DNA of 64,000 nucleotides from positions 1 through 64,000 of the forward strand of contig NZ_AUFZ01000004.1 in the NCBI RefSeq assembly GCF_000426765.1, read 5' to 3'. Under the pieces are notes generated by a model, which ran no database searches, was not told the DNA's origin, and saw only the letters and a list, made by a program, of their open reading frames with translations. Numbering within the stretch: the stretch's first letter is position 1; each line of letters opens with the position of its first letter. The position numbers and the translations under genes were made by a program. This stretch comes from Vibrio litoralis DSM 17657. Its GTDB lineage: Bacteria; Pseudomonadota; Gammaproteobacteria; Enterobacterales; Vibrionaceae. Positions 55,792 through 64,000 of this stretch are shown one piece after another.

Positions 55792-56819
55792 GATTTACCT
55801 CTCTTTAATGAATTTAAAACCGTAGAAGATTGCAATACGAGAACGACGAGAACCACTAAAGCCTTCACGATTAAGTTCCATTGCGGCTGGTAGCCAGAGA
55901 GTAATATTCCGGTATTTACGCCTTGGATAATCAGCGCACCAACTAAAGCGAGGAATAAATGAAAGCGGCCGCCCATTAACGCGGTACCACCAATCACTAC
56001 CGCTAATATCGCGTCCATTTCCAACCATAAACCCGCATTATTGGCATCGGCTCCTCGAATATCGGCGGCGACAATAATGCCGGCAATGGCTGCCATTAAT
56101 CCGCTCAACATGTAAGTGGAAATCACGATAACCGGGGTGTTTACGCCAGCATTTTTGGCGGCACGGATATTAATCCCGACCGATTCAATAAATAAGCCGA
56201 GCGCAGTTTTTTTGGTAAGCATCCAGATAAACAAAGTACACAGTAGTGTGATAACGACTGGGGTTGGGAAGTAGAGGAAAGAACCACTGCCTAACCATGC
56301 TAAAGCGTCGTTATTGAAGGTGATGATTTGCCCTTCAGTAATCAGCTGAGCGATACCTCGTCCTGCCACCATCAATATTAAGGTGGCAACAATCGGCTGA
56401 ATTTTAAATACAGCGACTAAGAAGCCATTCCATAATCCACAGGCAAGACCTGCTGCCAGCGACGCTAAAATTACCACCGGGATGGAATATTCTTGAGCGG
56501 CTAAGCTGGCCATAGTCGCACCGCTGATCGCCATGACCGCGCCAACCGATAAATCGATCCCGCCAGTGGCGATCACGAGTGTCATACCTAGGGTAAGTAG
56601 GGCAACTGGAGCACAGCGATTTAAAATATCAATCACACTGCCAAATAAGCGTCCATCTTGGATATGAATTGAGAAGAAACCATCCGAGACAAGGCTGTTG
56701 ATCAGCAAAACTAAAATTAAGGCTGCAATTTGTGGTGCGCCTTTAGGCACCTTGAATTTGAACTTTGAAGGTTGTTCTGGTTTTGGTTTTAGAGAATCTT
56801 GAACCGTTTGGGACCTCAT
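55788..56819 (-). CDS. ytfT: Sugar ABC transporter permease YtfT
   Basis: The 343-residue RbsC-type permease forms the pair with YjfF; a characteristic block is TLGMTLVIATGGIDLSVGAVM. It overlaps both neighbours by 4 bp, showing a tight operon. Confidence 0.9.
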   Translation of the reverse strand: MRSQTVQDSLKPKPEQPSKFKFKVPKGAPQIAALILVLLINSLVSDGFFSIHIQDGRLFGSVIDILNRCAPVALLTLGMTLVIATGGIDLSVGAVMAISGATMASLAAQEYSIPVVILASLAAGLACGLWNGFLVAVFKIQPIVATLILMVAGRGIAQLITEGQIITFNNDALAWLGSGSFLYFPTPVVITLLCTLFIWMLTKKTALGLFIESVGINIRAAKNAGVNTPVIVISTYMLSGLMAAIAGIIVAADIRGADANNAGLWLEMDAILAVVIGGTALMGGRFHLFLALVGALIIQGVNTGILLSGYQPQWNLIVKALVVLVVLVLQSSTVLNSLKRGKS

Positions 56820-58348
56820 GCTGCACCTCCTTGGGCAATAGCTTGCATGATTGCAGGAACCGTTAATGTTTCGGTTGGAATTTCTGATACTTGTTTTTTA
56901 TCTCTCAGCACAATCACTCGGTCTGCATAACCGACCAGTTCTTCAAGCTCGGAAGAGATAACTAACAAGGCGAGCCCATCTGCGCACAATGACTCAATTA
57001 AACGAATGATTTCAGCATGTGCACCAACATCAATCCCGCGGGTCGGCTCATCTAAAATCAAGAATTTCGGTTTGGTTAATAACCAACGAGCAAGTAGAAC
57101 TTTTTGTTGATTACCGCCAGACAGAAATTCTATCGGTTGTTCCATATTTGGGGTTTTAATACCTAGCTGCTCAATAAAGCGTATGGCGATGGTTTCTTGT
57201 TCTTTCTGCGAAATAGGTTTGAACCAACCACGTTGTGCTTGCAGCGCGAGGATAATATTTTCTCTCACCGAGGCTGCGCCAATAATGCCGTCGGTTTTTC
57301 TATCTTCAGGACAAAAGCCTAAACCTGAGCGAGAAGCTTTTCTGGCGGAATGAATGGTGAGTTTTTCGCCTTTGAAAGTACATTGGCCACTGTCATTGGG
57401 TTGAATACCAAAAATGACTTCTGCGGTTTCGGTTCGGCCCGAGCCGAGTAAACCTGCCAGTCCAACGATTTCTCCGGGATACACATCAAGATCAAAAGGA
57501 TGAATGGTGCCTTTCTTGCCGTAATTTTTAAGCTGGATAGTAGGCGTATCACTTAAGCGGGTTTTACCAGCACGTTTCAGCGCGTTATCAGCAAGATCTT
57601 TACCTAGCATCATTTTGATTAATTCAATACGTGGTAGATCTTTGGTGACTCGTGTCCCTATAAACTGCCCATTACGCAAAACGGTAATGCGGTCAGAAAT
57701 GTCATAGACTTGCTCAAGAAAGTGAGTAATGAAAATTAAGCTAATCCCTTGTTGCTTTAAGTCATTCATGATGCGAAATAGCATCTTTACTTCATTGTTA
57801 TCTAGGCTAGCGGTGGGCTCATCTAATATTAATATTTTGGCGGATAAAGAAACCGCTCGCGCAATCGCGATGACTTGCTGAATCGCAACCGAAAAATGGT
57901 TAAGAGGCTGGGTGACATCAATATTCAGACCATAGTGTTTTACCAATTCTTTGGATTTTTCAGTCATGGCCTTACGATCAATAAATCCCCATTTCTTAGG
58001 CTCATGGCCGATAAATAAATTATCCACCACTGACATGTTCGGCAATAAGTTGACTTCTTGATAAACCGTACCTATGCCGAGTTGTTGGGCATGTGAAGTA
58101 TCGGTTGGATTAATTGCTTGGTTTTCTAATAATACTTCACCGCTGTCTTTTTGATATACACCAGTGAGCACTTTAATTAAGGTGGATTTTCCCGCACCAT
58201 TTTCACCCAATAAGGCCATGATTTCGCCATGTTGTAGCTCAAAATCGACATTATCGAGCGCGCGAACTCCAGGGAAAGATTTAGATATTCCTTTGGTTTG
58301 CAGTAAAGGTGTGGCTGAGCGTCCTTGCTCAGATTGAATTTGTGACAT
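56816..58348 (-). CDS. ytfR: Sugar ABC transporter ATP-binding protein YtfR
   Basis: The 510-residue double ABC ATPase has Walker A GENGAGKST (about 50-58) and Walker B LILDEPTASLD in the first half; its signature SVAIQQVIAIAR is altered as usual in this group. The second half has the degenerate Walker A LLGSGRTETAEV, signature LSGGNQQKVLLAR and FLILDEPTRGIDVGA. It overlaps ytfT by 4 bp. Confidence 0.92.
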   Translation of the reverse strand: MSQIQSEQGRSATPLLQTKGISKSFPGVRALDNVDFELQHGEIMALLGENGAGKSTLIKVLTGVYQKDSGEVLLENQAINPTDTSHAQQLGIGTVYQEVNLLPNMSVVDNLFIGHEPKKWGFIDRKAMTEKSKELVKHYGLNIDVTQPLNHFSVAIQQVIAIARAVSLSAKILILDEPTASLDNNEVKMLFRIMNDLKQQGISLIFITHFLEQVYDISDRITVLRNGQFIGTRVTKDLPRIELIKMMLGKDLADNALKRAGKTRLSDTPTIQLKNYGKKGTIHPFDLDVYPGEIVGLAGLLGSGRTETAEVIFGIQPNDSGQCTFKGEKLTIHSARKASRSGLGFCPEDRKTDGIIGAASVRENIILALQAQRGWFKPISQKEQETIAIRFIEQLGIKTPNMEQPIEFLSGGNQQKVLLARWLLTKPKFLILDEPTRGIDVGAHAEIIRLIESLCADGLALLVISSELEELVGYADRVIVLRDKKQVSEIPTETLTVPAIMQAIAQGGAA

Positions 58349-58568
58349 AGTGACTCCGTTAATGCTCTTGTAATACCAATTTCAACAAGTAACTGATCGC
58401 TTAGCTTGCTAAAAACGCGAGCATGATTTTTCCTTCAACGGGCTAGCTCTAGATATAGGTGAGCATGAAAAGGCAGTGATTATCGGTCGCTGTTTTTATT
58501 AGCGGCTTACCATCGCCTTACATGCTCACAGATTTCAAGTGGCGTGAATTACACGCATTGATTATCGA
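58349..58568. other. Gap between ytfQ and ytfR
   Basis: 220 bp without a gene. It contains a repeat-like TAATACCAATTTCAACAAGTAACTG stretch (58371-58395, written in part) and GC-paired segments near 58470-58540. The binding-protein gene is often expressed more strongly, so a partial terminator here is possible. Confidence 0.4.
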
Positions 58569-59528
58569 TTAATATCCCATGTCTTTTTTCAGAGCGAGTT
58601 GCTCTTTAGCGCTACCTGGTTCAAATAGCGTCGTTTCGGTTTTGATGTGTTTTGGCGGCACAGTGCCGTCTTCTTTGTATTTGATTAGCGCATCATAAGC
58701 AGGGCCAGCCATATTTGGCGTAAGCTCTACTGTTGCATTCGCATCACCAGCCATCATGGCTTTAAAGATATCTGGCACACCATCAATAGAGACGATGTAA
58801 ATATCGCTACCCGGTTTTAGCCCGGCTTCTTTAATTGATTGAATAGCACCGATCGCCATATCATCGTTGTGAGCAAATACCGCACAAATATTCTTACCGT
58901 TATCTTCGGCTTTAATGAAGCTCTCCATGACTTCTTTACCTTTACTACGGGTAAATTCGCCAGATTGAGTACGGATAATTTTTAGATTGTCGGCAGAAGC
59001 GATGGCGTCTTGGAAGCCTTTTTTACGGTCGATAGCCACACTAGCGCCTACCGTACCTTGCAGCTCAACTACGTTACATGACTTATCGCCGACTTTGTCG
59101 ATCAGCCACTTACCAGCTAATTCACCTTCCAGCACGTTGTCCGCCATTACTGCGGTCATATAAAGTGAATCATCTTGCACATCGATGCCACGGTCGAGTA
59201 GGAAGACCGGAATATCGTAATCCTTGGCTTCTTCTAGCACAGGGCCCCAGCCAGTTTGTACCACTGGCGCGATAAAGATGGCATCAACCCCTTGGGCAAT
59301 GAAAGAGCGAACCGCTTTAATTTGGTTTTCTTGTTTTTGCTGCGCATCGGAAATTTTTAATGTGATGCCGCGCTTTTCAGCTTCTGTTTTAGCTACGCTG
59401 GTTTCCGCTGCTCGCCAACCAGACTCCGATCCTATTTGAGAAAAGCCTACAGTGAGGTCTTGAGCAAAAACAGAAGGAGATAGTAGGGCGGCGCTGACCA
59501 TGGCAGTTAAGGTTAATTTTTTGAGCAT
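58569..59528 (-). CDS. ytfQ: Galactofuranose-type periplasmic binding protein YtfQ
   Basis: The 319-residue protein from ATG 59528 (AAGGAA upstream) has a signal peptide (MLKKLTLTAMVSAALLSPSV then FAQ) and a class I periplasmic-binding fold (LTVGFSQIGSESGWRAAET, KQENQIKAVRSFIAQGVD, FAHNDDMAIGAIQSIKEAG). It delivers galactofuranose-type sugars to YtfR-YtfT-YjfF. The upstream 43-residue frame to 59657 overlaps a long hairpin and is rejected. Confidence 0.9.
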   Translation of the reverse strand: MLKKLTLTAMVSAALLSPSVFAQDLTVGFSQIGSESGWRAAETSVAKTEAEKRGITLKISDAQQKQENQIKAVRSFIAQGVDAIFIAPVVQTGWGPVLEEAKDYDIPVFLLDRGIDVQDDSLYMTAVMADNVLEGELAGKWLIDKVGDKSCNVVELQGTVGASVAIDRKKGFQDAIASADNLKIIRTQSGEFTRSKGKEVMESFIKAEDNGKNICAVFAHNDDMAIGAIQSIKEAGLKPGSDIYIVSIDGVPDIFKAMMAGDANATVELTPNMAGPAYDALIKYKEDGTVPPKHIKTETTLFEPGSAKEQLALKKDMGY

Positions 59529-59596
59529 AATATTTTCCTTTTTATTATTGATACGCGAGATGGATAAACGTCCTTTCATCTCTATGCTTTGAATTC

Positions 59597-59686
59597 GATG
59601 GGTTGAAAATTTAGCGGCGGCATTTTGAACCATGCGAATCAGACATGGTTGGTACAAACTGCCAGCCGGCTAAATTTCAACCCAAC
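59597..59686 (-). promoter_or_regulatory. Long imperfect hairpin upstream of ytfQ
   Basis: GGGTTGAAAATTTAGC (59600-59615) pairs with GCTAAATTTCAACCC (59669-59683), with one bulged base. Inner pairs include GGC/GCC and CCATG (59630-59634) with CATGG (59644-59648). The fold spans ~90 nt and lies 70 bp before the ytfQ start, probably in its leader or at its promoter; no T-run follows. Confidence 0.5.
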
Positions 59687-59913
59687 GATTCATGCATACG
59701 TTTATTAAGGTAGTAGAGGAAAATAGAAATGAACGGAGGTAGGCTCACAGAACCCCTTTTATAGCTATTCTATCCATAAACTTAGCGGTGGAATCCATGA
59801 GGTTGATTTTACGAATTAATGAATTAAAACAAAGGACTATATTAGACTTTAGTCTTAATGTGTTGCTTGGGTATGGATTTTTTAATAGCGGTGAATGGAG
59901 ATTTCTGCGGTGA

Positions 59914-59948
59914 TAAAAAAGCCTAAACAGACGGTTCTATTTAGGCTT
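59914..59948 (-). terminator. Terminator of purC
   Basis: AAGCCTAAA (59919-59927) pairs with TTTAGGCTT (59940-59948); on the minus strand a T run follows. Confidence 0.8.
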
Positions 59949-59984
59949 TATTAAAACTTTATTAAAACAATGATACGCTCGAAA

Positions 59985-61088
59985 TTATACGATTAAATCG
60001 TAATCACGTTTTAAGATATCAATGATTTCTTGTTTTGGATTGTCACTTAACTCGATTTTCTTACCAGTAATTTTTTCTGCAATGCCTAGGTAAGTCTGAG
60101 AGATCTTCATGATTTCTTCTTGTGGTAGAGCATTATTCTCAGCAAGTGCGAAGCGCTCATCCATGCGATTTTTGTTTAATAGAATATCTGGATCTGGGAA
60201 GTAGTTTAATAAGAATTGGCGGAAACCTTCTTTTGAGTTTTCAACAATACGGCCCGCTTGGTATTCATTTTTATCCCAAATACGTGATGAATCAGGTGTG
60301 CCCACTTCATCCATATAAATCAGTTTTTCATTTCCTGCTGCATCATTCACGTAGCCAAATTCAAACTTAGTATCGACGAAGATCTGGTCCACTTTATCTA
60401 ATGCATCACTGATCACTTTAAAGCCTTCTTTGAGTAGCTTTTCATAGTGAGCGATATCTTCTTGTTTAGAGAAGTTAAATGCAGAGAAATTTGCTTCGAT
60501 ATCTTGACGAGCAATATTGACATCATCTGCTTCTGGTACGTTTGGAATACCTTTCAAAATGCCTTTGGTTGATGGTGTCATCAGTAATTCAGGGAGAACT
60601 TTATCTTTCTCTAAACCTTCTGGTAGTGCGATACCACAGAAGTCACGTTCGCCTTTTTCATAAGCACGCCACATTGAACCTGTGATGTATTGACGGCAAA
60701 TGGCTTCAATCATAACTGGTTTGGCTTTTTGAACGATCCAAATAAATGGGTGGGGAATGTCTAGGATGTGGCTATCTGCGAGGTGGTTATCTTTAAACAG
60801 TTGGAACCAATGGTTGGAAATAGCATTCAGTGCAGCGCCTTTGCCTGGCACACCTTTTAATCCACCTTCGCCATGCCAAATGCAGTCGAATGCAGAGATG
60901 CGGTCACTGATTACCATGATGGCTAAAGGAGCGTCTTCGGTTACATTGTAACCTTTTTCTTTAATTAGGCGACGGCTGTCAGCTTCGGTTAACCAATATA
61001 CTGAACGAACTTTACCACTGTGTACGGGTTTATCGGTACGGATGGGAAGGTCATCATTCACGGCAAGAACTTGATTAGCAATGCTCAT
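59985..61088 (-). CDS. purC: Phosphoribosylaminoimidazole-succinocarboxamide synthase
   Basis: The purine biosynthesis enzyme SAICAR synthetase, 367 residues from ATG 61088 ([10 protein letters not shown]), the length of the long Vibrio-type PurC. Family text: [71 protein letters not shown]. The extension to 61163 consists of translated 15-bp repeats and is rejected. A PurR operator lies upstream. Confidence 0.94.
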   Translation of the reverse strand: MSIANQVLAVNDDLPIRTDKPVHSGKVRSVYWLTEADSRRLIKEKGYNVTEDAPLAIMVISDRISAFDCIWHGEGGLKGVPGKGAALNAISNHWFQLFKDNHLADSHILDIPHPFIWIVQKAKPVMIEAICRQYITGSMWRAYEKGERDFCGIALPEGLEKDKVLPELLMTPSTKGILKGIPNVPEADDVNIARQDIEANFSAFNFSKQEDIAHYEKLLKEGFKVISDALDKVDQIFVDTKFEFGYVNDAAGNEKLIYMDEVGTPDSSRIWDKNEYQAGRIVENSKEGFRQFLLNYFPDPDILLNKNRMDERFALAENNALPQEEIMKISQTYLGIAEKITGKKIELSDNPKQEIIDILKRDYDLIV

Positions 61089-61123
61089 TTCCATTTTCCT
61101 ACTAGGCTTAAAAACTGGGTATG

Positions 61124-61183
61124 TTAAGAACAGGTATCTTAAGAACAAATATCTTAAGAACAAATATCTTAAGAACTAAGTAT
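61124..61183. repeat. Four tandem 15-bp repeats
   Basis: TTAAGAACAGGTATC, then TTAAGAACAAATATC twice, then TTAAGAACTAAGTAT: four units of 15 bp (61124, 61139, 61154, 61169). They sit between the PurR operator and purC, so they lie in the purC leader, and the copy number could vary. Confidence 0.8.
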
Positions 61184-61245
61184 GAATGCCTCTCACACCT
61201 GAAAGTCGCATAATAACAGAACTCACCTAATTCCATCCAGAGAAA

Positions 61246-61261
61246 AAGCAAACGTTTGCAT
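61246..61261. promoter_or_regulatory. PurR operator of purC
   Basis: AAGCAAACGTTTGCAT carries the perfect palindrome GCAAACGTTTGC (61248-61259), matching the PurR consensus ACGCAAACGTTTGCGT. It lies 160 bp upstream of the purC start. Confidence 0.85.
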
Positions 61262-61346
61262 TAAAATGTTTTTACGTAAATGAAAGCTTATTGTGTCATC
61301 AAAATTTTCTATCTCTATCTCTATCCCGAATCATTTGGGGGATAAA

Positions 61347-61754
61347 TTAATGTAGATGACGAGTTAGCGTTAGTTGAATTGCACTATCCATAAAGAAGAT
61401 CTCACAGCCACTTTGACGGGCTTGGCTTTTTAGAGCTTCTTTATCTTGAATTGAAAAATTGTCACTCGCCACAATCGCACTGGCATTTTTCGCATTAAGT
61501 GCTTTGAGAATGATGTCTTTTTCTGTCATCGAATTGGACTCTTTAATTTTAATCACTTTATGGGTTTCAATCCCAAAGCTTTGTAGTTCTTGATTGGTTG
61601 GTAGGGTGGCACCGGCAGTAAACAGTAACCAGTTTGGTTTTTTAGAAAGCATTGATAGACGAGAAAACAGCGAACTATTTTCTGAAAAAATATCGTCGTT
61701 ATGTGCAAAAGATGTGAACGCTTGATGAGGTAAAACGGCATTGTGATTCAACAT
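61347..61754 (-). CDS. sulA: SulA-like SOS cell-division inhibitor
   Basis: The 135-residue protein was assigned by size, by a SulA-like core (LFSRLSMLSKKPNWLLFTAG, then QSFGIETHKVIKIKES and ALNAKNASAIVASDN) and by a LexA box 24 bp before its start. SulA binds FtsZ and stops septation after DNA damage. Sequence similarity is modest, so the call rests partly on the LexA site. A Lon-degradation tail like the enteric C-terminal H is present as RHLH. Confidence 0.7.
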   Translation of the reverse strand: MLNHNAVLPHQAFTSFAHNDDIFSENSSLFSRLSMLSKKPNWLLFTAGATLPTNQELQSFGIETHKVIKIKESNSMTEKDIILKALNAKNASAIVASDNFSIQDKEALKSQARQSGCEIFFMDSAIQLTLTRHLH

Positions 61755-61777
61755 AATTAACTGTCCATATATCCATA

Positions 61778-61793
61778 CTGTGTTTTTATACAG
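61778..61793. promoter_or_regulatory. LexA box (SOS operator)
   Basis: CTGTGTTTTTATACAG matches CTGT-N8-ACAG. It lies 24 bp before the sulA-like start, where it would cover the promoter. Confidence 0.8.
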
Positions 61794-62067
61794 TAATTTT
61801 TTGTTGGTGAAAGATCAAGCGCTTTATTGACTAATAGCTCATTAAATGTGATTAATGTCACCTTTTATTTGTGGTTTTTTAAAGCTGGTGTAAAATTAAT
61901 TGGCTCATAACTAGTTAATAAAAATAAATTTAACCAGTTTTTATGTGAGATCTTTGTGGTCGATTTTTTATTTAGTACTAATTTTTAGTGGTAGATAATT
62001 TTTTCTACCATCAGATAGACCAATGGCTTTAAATGGTGTGAAGTCATAAATTCATAGGAATGAAAAG

Positions 62068-62766
62068 ATGAATAAATATTTAGCAGAATGTTTTGGTACG
62101 TTTTGGCTAGTACTTGGTGGGTGTGGTAGTGCAGTATTAGCTGCAGCTTTTCCTGATCTAGGCATCGGCTTTGTGGGTGTTTCACTTGCCTTTGGTTTGA
62201 CTGTTTTAACGATGGCTTTCGCGATTGGTCATATCTCTGGCTGTCACCTAAACCCAGCGGTATCTATTGGTCTATGGGCTGGTGGCCGTTTTCCTGCAAA
62301 CCAACTTTTACCTTACATCATTGCTCAAGTAGCGGGTGGTATCATTGCTGGTGGTGTACTTTATGTGATTGCATCAGGCCAAGCTGGTTTTGATCTTGCG
62401 GCAGGTTTTGCATCAAACGGCTACGGTGAGCATTCACCTGGTGGTTTCTCTATGACTTCTGCGCTTGTGACTGAAGTTGTAATGACAATGATGTTCTTGA
62501 TCGTTATTCTTGGTGCAACTGATAAGCGTGCTCCTGCAGGTTTTGCTCCAATCGCGATTGGTCTATGTTTAACGCTGATTCACTTAATCTCTATCCCTGT
62601 AACGAACACGTCTGTAAACCCTGCACGTAGTACGGCAGTTGCGGTTTACGTTGGTGATTGGGCGACGTCTCAACTTTGGTTGTTCTGGGCTGCACCAATT
62701 GCTGGTGCGATTCTAGGTGCTATTGCATACCGTTTCATCGGTTGTGAAAAAGCAGAAAACGCATAA
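62068..62766 (+). CDS. aqpZ: Aquaporin Z
   Basis: The 232-residue water channel has six helices and both NPA boxes: [11 protein letters not shown] (about 63) and [12 protein letters not shown] (about 186) with the Arg of the selectivity filter. It starts [26 protein letters not shown], typical of AqpZ. A GC-rich terminator follows at 62821. Confidence 0.96.
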   Translation: MNKYLAECFGTFWLVLGGCGSAVLAAAFPDLGIGFVGVSLAFGLTVLTMAFAIGHISGCHLNPAVSIGLWAGGRFPANQLLPYIIAQVAGGIIAGGVLYVIASGQAGFDLAAGFASNGYGEHSPGGFSMTSALVTEVVMTMMFLIVILGATDKRAPAGFAPIAIGLCLTLIHLISIPVTNTSVNPARSTAVAVYVGDWATSQLWLFWAAPIAGAILGAIAYRFIGCEKAENA

Positions 62767-62820
62767 TTAATGTAAAAGAGGTGTCTTAATAAAAGGCATC
62801 GCTTACACAGATGGATCTAA

Positions 62821-62850
62821 AAAGGCGCTTATGATGAGCGCCTTTTTTTT
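62821..62850 (+). terminator. Rho-independent terminator of aqpZ
   Basis: AAAGGCGCT (62821-62829) pairs with AGCGCCTTT (62837-62845), followed by T. Confidence 0.88.
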
Positions 62851-62872
62851 GCCTGTAATTTATATCTGTCTG

Positions 62873-63073
62873 TTATTTCAATTTGGCTTGTTTGTCTCTT
62901 AAAGCTTGTTCTGCGAGATTAAACTGTCGAACATCAATTCGGGCAAAGTCGTGACATTCTGGACAAGCTTTATGACTCAATCCATCGATATATTCTAGTT
63001 TGGTTAATTGACCTACGAATTGTTTACACCAATCGCAAGTACCATGCTCACTTTCCATTTTATATTTTCCCAT
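62873..63073 (-). CDS. Small zinc-ribbon-like hypothetical protein
   Basis: The 66-residue protein from 63073 (or 63058, where GGGA gives better spacing) has CDWC and CPECHDFARIDVRQF, a CxxC...CxxC pair likely to bind zinc. Not further recognised. Convergent with aqpZ. Confidence 0.65.
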   Translation of the reverse strand: MGKYKMESEHGTCDWCKQFVGQLTKLEYIDGLSHKACPECHDFARIDVRQFNLAEQALRDKQAKLK

Positions 63074-63257
63074 TACTACTAATAATTCTTTAACGTCAAG
63101 AAGTGTAGCGAAGTAAAGTGACACTTTCGAATGTTATTATTTGGTTAAATGTGTATTTGCTCACATAATCCAATAATAAAAATGAGGGAATCGATTGCCT
63201 GAATTATCACTTGGATATAAGGGATAATTCAGGCTCGAAAATAGGTGGGGTGTTGGA

Positions 63258-63962
63258 TTACTTGGTTAAGCGTTTTTTCTCTGCCGCGCCATTAATAGGG
63301 CGGTTAACCGAGACACGACGACCTTTTTTTAATCCGACTTCATAATCGGCAGTAAAGTTTTTCATGGCATCGCGTAATTGTTGCTTAAAGGTTTCACGAT
63401 CGACATTTTGAAATTCTTTATCGATATAGTCGTTAATCTTGTTCGCAGAGTCATCATCTGGGGCAATTAAAGGCAGTTTTTCAAGAGCGCCTTCGATCCA
63501 ACCCGATAAGAAAGAGTTAACACGGCGTGTCACTTCAGCGCTGGTTGTGCCGGTACCTGAGAAACTATTACGGAATTGACCCGTTTGCTCATTCATTTCG
63601 CGATAAATAATATCAAATGCAAAAGCGGCGAAAATAGCGCGGTCGGCTTCACCAATAAATTCAACACGCTTTAAGCCTTTGTGGTTGAGTAACACTGCTT
63701 CCACCCCGAAGCGGGTATTGATTCCACGGATGATGCGTAAAATATTTGAGCTGATATTAGACGGTAACAAATGGCTAGATTGAGTCTTACCCAGCTTAAT
63801 GAAATCAATATCGTCCTTATCCAAGCCATACTTAAGCATCAGTCTATGCGCCATCTTGATCGCTTGCGCGGCTTCATTGACGTTGGCTGAACTGCCTAGC
63901 TCAAGGCATTTGGCTATTTTCTTAAGGGCTTTTTGTTTATCCATTACCTTTGCTGTACTCAT
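63258..63962 (-). CDS. DUF2786 domain protein
   Basis: The 234-residue protein starts with a DUF2786 unit (about 6-50: DKQKALKKIAKCLELGSSANVNEAAQAIKMAHRLMLKYG) and continues with a region related to DUF7168. Some of these proteins are phage- or plasmid-associated. Start at 63962 or at the ATG 63944 (MDKQKALKK) with weak ribosome sites. Function unknown. Confidence 0.8.
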   Translation of the reverse strand: MSTAKVMDKQKALKKIAKCLELGSSANVNEAAQAIKMAHRLMLKYGLDKDDIDFIKLGKTQSSHLLPSNISSNILRIIRGINTRFGVEAVLLNHKGLKRVEFIGEADRAIFAAFAFDIIYREMNEQTGQFRNSFSGTGTTSAEVTRRVNSFLSGWIEGALEKLPLIAPDDDSANKINDYIDKEFQNVDRETFKQQLRDAMKNFTADYEVGLKKGRRVSVNRPINGAAEKKRLTK

Positions 63963-64000
63963 TGATAGGCTGATTGTCTGGGTAAAATAATGAGCCGCGT

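Noticed and set aside
61089..61163. 25-residue N-terminal extension of PurC
   Set aside because: It translates the 15-bp tandem repeats; the conserved start and length (367 residues) fit ATG 61088.
1..64000. CRISPR arrays, tRNA or rRNA genes, insertion sequences, integron integrase
   Set aside because: None of the defining features were seen on either strand.

Overview
The window is a chromosomal segment of a marine gamma-proteobacterium, almost certainly a Vibrionaceae member and probably a Vibrio. The pointers are a VemP-SecD2-SecF2 locus, a DUF2999 protein, a PBPRA1643-type SEC-C protein, integron gene cassettes, short palindromic ATACCCAAGT/ACTTGGGTAT repeats, moderate GC content, and sugar, purine and nitric-oxide genes of Vibrio/enteric type. 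No rRNA, tRNA, CRISPR array or insertion sequence was found.

Layout. (1) 0.3-17.2 kb: purine salvage and breakdown plus glyoxylate assimilation. A GntR/FCD regulator, a GlcG-like protein and malate synthase face the operon gcl-hyi-glxR. Then come a RutR-like TetR regulator, a MarC protein, an aromatic amino-acid permease, xdhA-xdhB-xdhC and guanine deaminase. Guanine would go to xanthine and urate, and glyoxylate would be used through glyoxylate carboligase or malate synthase; the steps from urate to glyoxylate are not in the window. TTGT..ACA-type palindromes in front of gntR, aceB and gcl suggest one shared GntR regulon. (2) 17.3-26.5 kb: outer-membrane proteins (a small barrel and phospholipase A) and mixed housekeeping or hypothetical genes. 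(3) 26.5-31.7 kb: an AraC regulator divergent from an aldehyde dehydrogenase and a GMC-type flavoenzyme, with two direct repeats 21 bp apart between them, then a FrnE-like DsbA protein. (4) 31.8-38 kb: pxpBC (5-oxoprolinase subunits), a DMT transporter, a very AT-rich patch with an overlooked 34-residue basic protein and a Rnk/GreA-C-like protein, and a YccS-type membrane protein. (5) 38.4-42.9 kb: helicase IV, then an accessory patch with two integron gene cassettes (a PD-(D/E)XK-like nuclease and an HD-domain hydrolase) and no integrase. (6) 43-52.7 kb: nitric-oxide and nitrosative-stress genes (nnrS, norR, hcp-hcr) on both sides of vemP-secD2-secF2. Both nnrS and hcp carry a sigma-54 promoter, an IHF site and GT-N7-AC NorR-type sites. 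(7) 52.7-64 kb: small envelope genes, the YtfQRT-YjfF sugar ABC transporter, purC with a PurR operator, a SulA-like SOS gene with a LexA box, aquaporin Z and two hypothetical genes.

The strongest observations are four. Two integron cassettes are defined to the base by complementary R''/R' boxes, and one attC has the expected extrahelical bases. VemP is followed by a 13-bp pairing between its own 3' end and the secD2 Shine-Dalgarno/start region. A complete NorR/IHF/sigma-54 layout lies upstream of hcp and of nnrS. A structured small RNA candidate lies at 7.5-7.65 kb.
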